Assembly: GCF_000373925.1 (NCBI RefSeq)
Contig: NZ_KB892746.1
Location: 62,001 to 126,000, forward strand
Origin: Actinopolymorpha alba DSM 45243
Lineage (GTDB): Bacteria; Actinomycetota; Actinomycetes; Propionibacteriales; Actinopolymorphaceae
Direction: 5' to 3'
Length of the DNA: 64,000 bases
Positions 53,376 to 61,107 of the stretch are shown piece after piece (the first letter of the stretch is position 1; the number at the start of each line of letters is the position of its first letter). The notes under the pieces are model-generated. The model had not been told where the DNA came from. It ran no database searches and saw only the letters and a program-made list of their open reading frames with translations. A program made the position numbers and the translations under genes.

Positions 53376-55571
53376 ATGGTTCTGTCGGGCGGTCGTCGAA
53401 TCACCGCGTTGCTGCTCGGGTGCCTGATCCTGATCGGGGGTACGGCGGCGATCGCCGAGCCTCGTTCCGGTAGCGACCGGGAGCGAGCGGCTTCGACCTT
53501 GACCAACACGATCACTGATGCGTGGTCGGTGACCATGTTCGCCGAGAAGGGTGAGTACCTCGGTCGCGGCGTCGACCGCCACTACGACGAGTCGAATGGC
53601 ACATTGCGGGTATCCTCAACGGGCACCAACGGGGCCAAGGTATGGATCACTGGTGGGCCATATAACCAGAGTTACGGCTTCGACTTCGCGGCCGCGGACT
53701 ATGGACACTTGACGCCGGGCTTCTATCCTGACGCCCAGGCGTGGCCCTTCCAGGATCCCGGCCGACCAGGTATCAGCATTTCTGGCGACGGACGTGGTTG
53801 CAGTGACGAGATCGGTAACTTCGAGGTACGCGACATCGCCTGGTCAGCCGATCGTACGATCATCACTCGGCTGTGGATTTTGTACGAGCAGCACTGCGGG
53901 GAAGGAAAGCCAGCGCTCTTTGGTGAGATCCGGTTCGGTGCGTCGATGGGGAGCGTGGACGTCGAGTCGGATGCTGTGCGCTGGCCCGAAACCTATCGCG
54001 GCCAGTTGGGCAAGTCGGTTCCGCTCCGGGTCCGCCAACGTGGCAACGCCGCGGCCCAGGTTTCCACCATCGCGCTCGATGGCGCCCATCCGACGGACTT
54101 CGTGATCGACTCCAACGAGTGTTCTGGGCTTTCCCTCGACGTGGGCAAATCCTGTCTGGTCTCAGTGAGATTCGCGCCGAGCGTAGCGGGACCGCGCACC
54201 GCGCGCTTGCGGATTACGACGAGCGCCGGGACCTTCCAGGTGCCCCTCGATGGATACGGCCTGCCAGGTGTCACCGAGTGGTCATTCACGAGTACCGCCG
54301 ACGATCCTATCGGCGGAGGCGGCACCTACCTCTACACTGCCCCGCGGGATGCCTTCCTCTACAGGGGTTCATCCAGCCGTATAAGCGGCAGCGTCACCGC
54401 GGCGAACGGCGACCTGTGGAACACGACCTTCGCCCCTGCGCGGAACGATGCCCTTGCGGAGGGCAGGACGTACGACAACGCACAGAAATACCCGACTGGC
54501 GACGCGGTCCCGTCGATGTATGTCTCCAGAAGTACCGGTTGCACCACGATCAATGGGAGTTTCACGGTCACGCAGCTAGGGATATCCCCGGTAACCGGCG
54601 CGCTCGATCGCATAGATGTCAGCTTCCGACAGACCTGTGACGGGAAGGGGTCGCTCCAGGGCCGCATGCGCTACCGGGCCAGGGCAGATGTCACGCCCCC
54701 AGCCCGAGTGACGAGTGCGGCAGCGACCAGGACCGGTGCGACATCGGCGCGCCTCTCGTGGGTCAATCCCACCGACACCGACTATGCCAGCACAGTCGTG
54801 CGGTACTTGCCCGCGAACAATCTGGGGTCCGGAATCGCGACTGCGGGCTATCTCGCCTACGCCGGCGAGGGCACCGGTATCGACGTCTCGGGTCTGCGTT
54901 CGAACGAAACGTATTCGTTCGCCATCTTCACGTATGACAGCACCGGCAACGTGAGTTCTGCACGGGTCGTCACCCTGCCAGGCTCGTTGGACCAGACACT
55001 GATCTTGTCGGCTCGGGTGACCACATTGACCTATGGAGCAACCGCCTACTTCGGTGGGGAACTCTCGTACTGGGACGGCACCCCACTGTCGAAGCGGTCA
55101 GTTCGGCTGCAGGTGCGACCACTGGGTACGACCACGTGGTCGACGGTGAGTACGCACACGACGTCAGCATTCGGCGGCATCACGGCGTCGCCGAAACCCT
55201 CGACGAGTGGCGATTATCGGTTGCTAGCCGCAGCCGCTCCCGGATACACCGAGGTCGAGAGTAAAACGGTCCGAATACATATCGGTCAGAAGGTCACCGC
55301 CGCGCTCAGCAGGACTTCGATCACCCTCGGACAGACCGTAACGGTGACCGGCTCCGTGGCGCCCAGCCACGCCGGCCAGCCGGTACAACTCCAGCGCTAC
55401 TACTCGGGTGCGTGGCACACACTGAAGCAGGCGACATTGTCCAGTTCGAGTACGTACAGCTTCAGCTACACGCCGACGTCCAAGGGGACCTACAGCCTTC
55501 GCGTCTACCGGGCGGGAGACGTTGACCATCTCGCTGGTAACTCGACCACACTCAAGCTGACGGTCGGATAG
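53376..55571 (+). CDS. Large secreted multi-domain protein with duplicated domain and Ig/FnIII-like repeats
   Basis: A 731-residue exported protein. The start ATG 53376 follows a GAGGGG site; the signal peptide is RRITALLLGCLILIGGTAAIA (cut near residue 27). Two copies of an uncharacterised domain of about 140 residues are present (49-188 and 300-435), each with a GC-x(4)-G-x-F strand (GCSDEIGNFEV / GCTTINGSFTV) and a second Cys (EQHCGEGKPALFG / RQTCDGKGSLQG), probably one disulphide. Between them is an ASPM/choice-of-anchor-D-like sandwich, then an FnIII-like and two Ig-like domains. No enzyme motif is seen; a cell-surface or binding role is likely. Eight bases separate it from the next secreted protein. 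Confidence 0.75.
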   Translation: MVLSGGRRITALLLGCLILIGGTAAIAEPRSGSDRERAASTLTNTITDAWSVTMFAEKGEYLGRGVDRHYDESNGTLRVSSTGTNGAKVWITGGPYNQSYGFDFAAADYGHLTPGFYPDAQAWPFQDPGRPGISISGDGRGCSDEIGNFEVRDIAWSADRTIITRLWILYEQHCGEGKPALFGEIRFGASMGSVDVESDAVRWPETYRGQLGKSVPLRVRQRGNAAAQVSTIALDGAHPTDFVIDSNECSGLSLDVGKSCLVSVRFAPSVAGPRTARLRITTSAGTFQVPLDGYGLPGVTEWSFTSTADDPIGGGGTYLYTAPRDAFLYRGSSSRISGSVTAANGDLWNTTFAPARNDALAEGRTYDNAQKYPTGDAVPSMYVSRSTGCTTINGSFTVTQLGISPVTGALDRIDVSFRQTCDGKGSLQGRMRYRARADVTPPARVTSAAATRTGATSARLSWVNPTDTDYASTVVRYLPANNLGSGIATAGYLAYAGEGTGIDVSGLRSNETYSFAIFTYDSTGNVSSARVVTLPGSLDQTLILSARVTTLTYGATAYFGGELSYWDGTPLSKRSVRLQVRPLGTTTWSTVSTHTTSAFGGITASPKPSTSGDYRLLAAAAPGYTEVESKTVRIHIGQKVTAALSRTSITLGQTVTVTGSVAPSHAGQPVQLQRYYSGAWHTLKQATLSSSSTYSFSYTPTSKGTYSLRVYRAGDVDHLAGNSTTLKLTVG

Positions 55572-55578
55572 GAGACTC

Positions 55579-56928
55579 GTGCGCACTCCAGGTATGCGTA
55601 CTCGCCACGTCAAGGTGCTGTCGCTGAACGGATTCAGTGGTCGGGGTGGAACGGTCGTGAAAGGACGCCGCAGGCTGATGGCGTTGGTGTTCGCCTTGGC
55701 GTGCGTCCTCCTGGTCAACCTGAGCGCGCCCGCCAACGCTGCCTGGAGTACGTCATGGCAGGTGTCGGCTTCGGGTTGGGATCCGTCAAACCCTCGCGAT
55801 ATGGCCGTCGACCGTCAGGGCGACGCCATCTTCGTCTGGATGGCTGATAACCGTCAGACCCTCGGCTCGGACCAGGTCCAAATGAGAATGAAACCGGCGA
55901 GTGGGTCGGCTGGCTCAATTAAGACCCTGTCAGCTCTGGGACCGTTGTCGACGGCGCCCCAGGCGGCCTCCGACGACGATGGCGACTCCGCCGTGGTGTG
56001 GAGACAGGAGGGACGAATTGTGGGTCGCCGAGTATCGGCGTCGGGCGAGGTCGGACCCATCCGACTCATCTCTTCCTTGATTCCCAACGCCGTGGCAGAC
56101 AATCCAGTCGTGGTCGTTTCACCGTCAGGAGTTGCCCTGGTGGTGTGGACCGAGTTCCGCATTGAGGAGCGGGTCGTGCTGGCTCGACACTTCTACCCGG
56201 ATGGGCTCGTGGGCCCTGTTCTCGCCCTCGGTGAGGGCAGCGAAATGCCCGCCGCGGACATCTCCCGCACAGGGACGGCTGTCGTCGCATGGACAGATAA
56301 TCAGAGCAGAGTGCTTGCCAGGCGGATCAGCCCTGGATACGTGTCATCCGCGCAGGTGCTGATCGCGCCCATTTCTTCCGTCGGTGGATTCGGATGGGTG
56401 CATGTTGGTGTCGACCAAGATGGCGACGCGGTCATCAGCTTCGCCTCCAATGGTGAGGAGCAACCGGGACTCTGGATCTCCCGGTGGAGCAGGTCGGGGT
56501 CGTTGTCCGCGCCGTTCGTGGCCTCCGCGCCAACGGACAGGCTCGGGATGTTCCATGCGCTCGCGACGGATCTGGAAGGCGATTCGATGCTCGTCTGGAC
56601 CCGCGGGAACAGCTCGAATCAGCTCGAGATGGTTGGTCGGATGGTCAATCGCGACGGCGCACTGGGTGCCATCACCCGCCTGGGCCTCTACGATCATCCT
56701 CAGCTTGCGCTCGATGATGACGGCGATGGACTCGTTACGTTCGACATACCAGGCTCTACCGATCAGGTCGGCACCCGGACCATCTCCCGTACTGGATCGT
56801 TTGGATCAACCAAGACGCTCAGCGGCCGTTTTCACCAGGTCGATATCGGCCCGACTGGACGCGCCACGGTTATGTGGATGAGCGGGACCTATCCCGACGT
56901 CGCATACCGCGCGATTTCCGGACCGTGA
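55579..56928 (+). CDS. Secreted beta-propeller-like protein of unknown function
   Basis: A 449-residue protein. From GTG 55579 (AGGAGA site) it begins with about 26 basic residues, then a Sec signal (GRRRLMALVFALACVLLV, end near residue 53); GTG 55657 is an alternative start just before it. The mature part has repeats of about 45 residues with a D-x-x-G-D-A-x-x-x-W pattern (RQGDAIFVWMAD, DDGDSAVVWRQ, SGVALVVWTEF, TGTAVVAWTDN), as in propellers of unknown function. It likely shares an operon with the preceding secreted protein. Confidence 0.7.
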   Translation: MRTPGMRTRHVKVLSLNGFSGRGGTVVKGRRRLMALVFALACVLLVNLSAPANAAWSTSWQVSASGWDPSNPRDMAVDRQGDAIFVWMADNRQTLGSDQVQMRMKPASGSAGSIKTLSALGPLSTAPQAASDDDGDSAVVWRQEGRIVGRRVSASGEVGPIRLISSLIPNAVADNPVVVVSPSGVALVVWTEFRIEERVVLARHFYPDGLVGPVLALGEGSEMPAADISRTGTAVVAWTDNQSRVLARRISPGYVSSAQVLIAPISSVGGFGWVHVGVDQDGDAVISFASNGEEQPGLWISRWSRSGSLSAPFVASAPTDRLGMFHALATDLEGDSMLVWTRGNSSNQLEMVGRMVNRDGALGAITRLGLYDHPQLALDDDGDGLVTFDIPGSTDQVGTRTISRTGSFGSTKTLSGRFHQVDIGPTGRATVMWMSGTYPDVAYRAISGP

Positions 56929-56933
56929 TGCTT

Positions 56934-56970
56934 AGAGGTCGTCAAGCGCGACCTCTTACGTGAAGAGGTC
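56934..56970. terminator. Alternative hairpins between convergent genes
   Basis: agaggtcg (56934-56941) pairs with cgacctct (56949-56956), and gacctctt (56950-56957) pairs with aagaggtc (56963-56970), both perfect 8-bp stems with 7- and 5-base loops. The shared middle arm lets only one form at a time. It ends the secreted-protein gene and overlaps the end of the minus-strand sigma gene. Confidence 0.55.
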
Positions 56971-58152
56971 GAGGCGTTGGCCCAGAAGTGCTTGCTGGGC
57001 GGGGTTCTGGGTGAGGCTGAGGGCGCGCTGATCAGCGGTCGCGGCCTCGCCGGTACGCCCAAGATCGCGGAGAAGCTCCGCCTTGGTCGCGTGAAAGATC
57101 GGGTACGCCTCCAAACTGCCAGCAAGCTCGTCGAGTTCGGCAAGGGCGGCTTGCGGGCCGGAGGTGTAGCGAGTCGCGATCGCCCGGTTAAGCCGGATGA
57201 CCGGAGAGGGCGAGAGCAGGAGCAGCAGGTCGTACAACACGCGGATCTGCGGCCAGTCGGTGTCTTCCCATCGCCGTGCTTCGGCGTGACAGGCGACAAT
57301 CGCCGCCTGGAGTTGGTACGGCCCCGGACGGTGGTGCCTCGCGGCCCGGGTCAGGATGTGGATAGCGGCGTCGACGGCGTCCTGGTCCCACAGCGACCGG
57401 TCCTGTGCCTCCAGCGGCACCAACCCGCCGTCGGAGTCGAAGCGGGCGGCCGCGCGGGCGCGATGGAGGCGGATCAGCGCGAGCAGCCCGCCGACCTCCG
57501 GCTCGGCGGGCATCAGCGTGTGCAGGAGGCTCGCGAGCCATTCGGCGTCGTCGGACAGGTCCTTGGAGTGTGCCTGGTCCGCGGTGGACAGGTAGCCCTC
57601 GTTGAAGACGAGGTAGATCACCGTGAGGACCTCGGCCAGCCGGGGTGCGAGTTCGTCGTCGGCGGGAACGCGGTACGGAATTCCGGCCGCGGCGATCTTG
57701 CGTTTGGCGCGGGTGATCCGCTGCGCGATCGTGGTCTCCGGCACCAGAAACGCGCGCGCGATCTGGGCGGTCGTCAGCCCGCACACGATCCGCAGGGTGA
57801 GCGCCACCTGTGCCGGGCGGCTGAGGGCCGGGTGGCAGCAGGTGAAGACGAGCTGGAGGCGGTGGTCGGGCTCGGCCGGGACGGGCCACTGAAGCTGCGC
57901 GAGCTTGCGGCGATAGTTACCTTCGCGCCGGAGCACGTCCAGGCCACGCCGGCGGGCAACAGTGAACAGCCAGGCGTCGGGGCGTTCCGGGATACCGTCG
58001 AGCGGCCACCGCTCCAGCGCGGCGACGACCGCATCCTGGACGAGATCTTCAGCGGTACCGAAGTCACCGATCAACGGGACCAGCGACGCCGCCAGCTGGC
58101 CCGCGTGCTCACGCAACACTCGGGCCAGCTCGGCCTGCGGTACGCCGCTCAC
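56956..58152 (-). CDS. ECF sigma factor with long C-terminal domain (ECF42-like, copy 2)
   Basis: A 398-residue protein of the same type as the one at 22579. Region 2 GTAEDLVQDAVVAALERW, region 4 GLTTAQIARAFLVPETTIAQRITRAKRKI, then the extension with IYLVFNEGYLST, AQDRSLWD and SPVIRLNRAIATRY. The start GTG 58152 is 8 bases after the YCII stop; the open frame upstream overlaps that gene. Confidence 0.92.
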   Translation of the reverse strand: MSGVPQAELARVLREHAGQLAASLVPLIGDFGTAEDLVQDAVVAALERWPLDGIPERPDAWLFTVARRRGLDVLRREGNYRRKLAQLQWPVPAEPDHRLQLVFTCCHPALSRPAQVALTLRIVCGLTTAQIARAFLVPETTIAQRITRAKRKIAAAGIPYRVPADDELAPRLAEVLTVIYLVFNEGYLSTADQAHSKDLSDDAEWLASLLHTLMPAEPEVGGLLALIRLHRARAAARFDSDGGLVPLEAQDRSLWDQDAVDAAIHILTRAARHHRPGPYQLQAAIVACHAEARRWEDTDWPQIRVLYDLLLLLSPSPVIRLNRAIATRYTSGPQAALAELDELAGSLEAYPIFHATKAELLRDLGRTGEAATADQRALSLTQNPAQQALLGQRLDLFT

Positions 58153-58160
58153 CGAAGCGC

Positions 58161-58511
58161 TCAGCGTTCCATCGCCTCGGGCGGACGGATCTCGACGATC
58201 GGGCACCCGGGCCAGTCCCGGACCATCCGCAGTGCCTCGTCCAGATCGGCTACCTCGATCTCGAGGAAACCGCTGACGATCTCCTTGCCCTCCACGAAGG
58301 GCCCGTCAGTGATGATGGGCTCCGCGCCGTCCAGACGTACCGTCGTCGCGGTCTCCGGTGATGCCAGCTTGGCGCCGTTCCCGATCTTGTCGGCGTACTC
58401 CGCGAGCCACCTGTCGACCCGCGCGAACGCCTGCCCCCGCTCGGCGGGGCTCATCGTGCGGAACCTCTCGGCGAACTCCTCGGTCTCCACGAACATCAAC
58501 ACGTACTTCAC
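58161..58511 (-). CDS. YCII-related domain protein, sigma-factor partner (copy 2)
   Basis: A 116-residue protein: KYVLMFVETEEFAERF start, ITDGPFVEGKEIVSGFLEIEV centre and CPIVEIRPPEAMER end. Directly upstream of, and probably cotranscribed with, the sigma gene. The DGPF motif is intact. Confidence 0.88.
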   Translation of the reverse strand: MKYVLMFVETEEFAERFRTMSPAERGQAFARVDRWLAEYADKIGNGAKLASPETATTVRLDGAEPIITDGPFVEGKEIVSGFLEIEVADLDEALRMVRDWPGCPIVEIRPPEAMER

Positions 58512-58625
58512 TGTGGCCTCGATTCCTCGGGCTCTTGCCGGACACCCGTCACAAGTTTCTCTTCACCTGACGATCGGCGCCGGGCCGGATTCGACATCGG
58601 ACCCAAAGGATCTTGGTACGCGTCC

Positions 58626-59984
58626 CTACGGGTGATCGGGCCCGGCGAGGCGTTCGGCGAGCCGCGCGGCCAGGAAGTCCCGCTCGGCGTCGTTCTGCGC
58701 CAACTCCAGGGCTTGGCGGTAGGCGAGCGCGGCATCGTTGGTACGGCCGAGTCGCCTCAGCAGGTCTGCCTTGACGGCGGGGAGGTAGTGGTACCCCGCG
58801 AGCTGGCCCGCCCGCTCCAGCTCCTCGACCTCGGCCAACGCCCGCATCGGTCCGTGGACCCGCGCCATCGCCACCGTGCGGTTCAACGCGACCACGGGGG
58901 AGGGCCAGATCCTCAGGAGTTCGTCGTACAAGGTCAGGATCTGTGGCCAGTCCGTCTGCTCGTACGCCGGCGCCTCCGCGTACAGCGACGCGATCGCCGC
59001 CTGCAGGACGTAGCGTCCGGGACGCCCGCCGCGCAGGCCGTCCACGATCAGGTCGTGCGCCTCGGCGATCGCCGCCCGGTCCCATCGCGAGCGGTCCTGC
59101 TCCTCCAGCCGCAGCAGCCGGCCCTGCGTATCGACCCGGGTGGCTCGCCGGGCGTCAGTGACCAGCAGCAAGGCGAGGAGTCCCCAGACCTCCCGCTCGT
59201 CGGGCATCAGCTCCCGCAGCATCCGGGCCAGGTGGAGCGCCTGGTCCACCAGGTCGGAGCGCACGAGCGCGGCGCCCGACGGCGCGGTGTGTCCGGTCGT
59301 GAACAGCAGATGGATCACCCCGAGCACCGCGCTCAGCCGATCCGGGAGTTCCGCGGCGCCCGGCACCCGGTAGGGGATCCGGGCGGCCGTGATCTTCTTC
59401 TTCGCCCGGGTCATCCGGGCGGCCATCGTCGGCTCCGACAGCAGGAACGTCCGGGCGATGTCCCTGGTCGAGACCCCGCAGACCAGCCTCAGCGTGAGCG
59501 CCATCTGGGCGTCCTGGGCCAAAGCCGGATGGCAGCACAGGAAGATCAGCCGGAGCCGCTCGTCAGGTACGACGTCGTCGCCCGGCTCGCCCAGGGCTGG
59601 TTCGCCTGCGGCTGGTTCGCCCGCGGCAGGTTGGTGCGGGGCCGGTTCGCCCGCCATCTCGTTCGCCGCGAACTCCTCTGGCGCGAACTCCTCTGGTTCC
59701 ATCGCCTCCGACTCCACCAGCAACGGCAGCTTGGACCGGAACACCTGCTCACGCCGTACCGCATCCATGGCCCGGCGCTTCGCGATGGTGGTGAGCCAGG
59801 CCACCGGGGTTTTCGGGATGCCGTCGCGGACCCACGACACCAGCGCCGCGGCGTACGCCTCCTGGACACATTCTTCGGCGAGGTCGAGGTCCCGCGCGAC
59901 GCGCGCCGTCGCGGCGAGCGCGAGGGCCCAGCCACGACGGTGCGCGTCCGCGACGGCCGTCCGGACGTCCGAGGGGTCCGTCAT
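58626..59984 (-). CDS. ECF sigma factor with long C-terminal domain (ECF42-like, copy 3)
   Basis: A 452-residue member, longer than the other two. Region 2 LDLAEECVQEAYAAALVSW, region 4 GVSTRDIARTFLLSEPTMAARMTRAKKKI, extension with IHLLFTTGHTAP, EEQDRSRWD and SPVVALNRTVAM. Between regions 2 and 4 is an acidic repeat insert of about 45 residues (EPEEFAPEEFAANE, then AGEPAAGEPALGEPG) missing from the other copies. In the extension the usual LVFNEGY is LLFTTGH, so this paralogue is diverged. ATG 59984 overlaps the YCII stop (ATGA). Confidence 0.9.
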   Translation of the reverse strand: MTDPSDVRTAVADAHRRGWALALAATARVARDLDLAEECVQEAYAAALVSWVRDGIPKTPVAWLTTIAKRRAMDAVRREQVFRSKLPLLVESEAMEPEEFAPEEFAANEMAGEPAPHQPAAGEPAAGEPALGEPGDDVVPDERLRLIFLCCHPALAQDAQMALTLRLVCGVSTRDIARTFLLSEPTMAARMTRAKKKITAARIPYRVPGAAELPDRLSAVLGVIHLLFTTGHTAPSGAALVRSDLVDQALHLARMLRELMPDEREVWGLLALLLVTDARRATRVDTQGRLLRLEEQDRSRWDRAAIAEAHDLIVDGLRGGRPGRYVLQAAIASLYAEAPAYEQTDWPQILTLYDELLRIWPSPVVALNRTVAMARVHGPMRALAEVEELERAGQLAGYHYLPAVKADLLRRLGRTNDAALAYRQALELAQNDAERDFLAARLAERLAGPDHP

Positions 59985-60343
59985 CCCGCGGTGGGCGGCA
60001 CCCCGACGAAGCCGCTGTCGACGGGACGTACCTCCACGCCGCCGCCCTGCTGGGTGGCGGGGTTGCGGCGGGCGATCTCCATTGCCGCGTCCAGGTCGGG
60101 TGCCTCGATCACGTAGAAGCCGGCGACGACTTCCTTCGCGTCGATGAAGGGACCGTCGGTCACCACGTCGCCACGGATCGAGGTGGCCGTGGCGGCGGGT
60201 TGCAGCGCGAACGCCGTCAGCATGGTGCCGCCGAACTTCTCCACGGCCTCACCGTGCCGGTCGTGCGCGGCGCGGTCCTCCGGACTCAGGGCCGCGTGGT
60301 CGTGGGAGGCGTTCGCGAAGATCAGGATCGCGTACTGGGCCAT
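59981..60343 (-). CDS. YCII-related domain protein, sigma-factor partner (copy 3)
   Basis: A 120-residue protein with VVTDGPFIDAKEVVAGFYVI as the DGPF core and an EVRPVDSGF end. Its stop overlaps the sigma-factor start by four bases, as in copy 1. Confidence 0.88.
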   Translation of the reverse strand: MAQYAILIFANASHDHAALSPEDRAAHDRHGEAVEKFGGTMLTAFALQPAATATSIRGDVVTDGPFIDAKEVVAGFYVIEAPDLDAAMEIARRNPATQQGGGVEVRPVDSGFVGVPPTAG

Positions 60344-60518
60344 GGGGATGTCTCCAAATCAGCTTGGCGATTGTCGCCCTACACCCCCATGTCGGACGGC
60401 TGGCGCGAATTCGACAGCTGGCGCCGAGATTTCAGCGAAAGATCGTCGGGTCGGCCGTCCTTGGCCATGGTACGAACCCGCCTAATCCGGCCGCCGCCGG
60501 AGGCCGCCGTCGGTAACC

Positions 60519-60866
60519 TCAGGCGCGTGCCCGCCTGACCAACCGGCGACGTACGAAGATCCCAAGCGCGGCGAGGAAACCGCCCACCGCGAGCATCGGG
60601 CGTGGATGGGCGCGCGCCGCCGTCAGCGCCCGCGAGCCGGCCTTGCGCAGCCGCGTACCCGTCTTACGGAGCTGATCCGGGGCCTTCGCACCGACCGTTT
60701 TTCCTACCTGCGGCGCCTTCTGCTGGACCGCGTGGGCGGCGTCCGTCGTCCTCTGCTGGGCCACGTGTGCCGCGTGCGTCGCCTTCTGCTGCAGCCTCGT
60801 GCGCCTTTCCGACGACCGCTCGTGCGCGTGTTGTTTCCGGTTGCCCCTGCTTGTCGAGAGCCTCAC
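60519..60866 (-). CDS. Small basic protein with one C-terminal membrane helix (DUF3618-like)
   Basis: A 115-residue protein, strongly basic, with Gln/Ala/Arg-rich heptad-like sequence (QQKATHAAHVAQQRTTDAA) and one hydrophobic segment near the end (PMLAVGGFLAALGIFV) followed by Arg residues. The start GTG 60866 follows GGAGGAGATC. The layout is like DUF3618/YtxH-type membrane-anchored coiled-coil proteins. Transcribed alone. Confidence 0.6.
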   Translation of the reverse strand: MRLSTSRGNRKQHAHERSSERRTRLQQKATHAAHVAQQRTTDAAHAVQQKAPQVGKTVGAKAPDQLRKTGTRLRKAGSRALTAARAHPRPMLAVGGFLAALGIFVRRRLVRRARA

Positions 60867-61107
60867 GATCTCCTCCCTCGCATCTGTTCCCCTACGCCTA
60901 CTCTCCCCCTTCGCCGCGAATGCAGGGAAGGAAGGAGCGGAGACGTCGTGACCTCGCGTTCGGAATCGCGAAAGTAATCACCGACTGTCGGAGAGCTCAC
61001 CAATCGCGAGTTCTTACCTGAGGTCTGGTCAAAACGGTGATCCGGAATTACAGTCCGGACCGAAAGGCCGTCCGCGTCCGTTTCCGCGTTCGCAGGGAGC
61101 CCCACCC

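Noticed and set aside
56977-60116. Two long plus-strand open frames opposite the sigma-factor genes
   Set aside because: Both are antisense to conserved sigma genes with clear motifs; typical of high-GC sequence.
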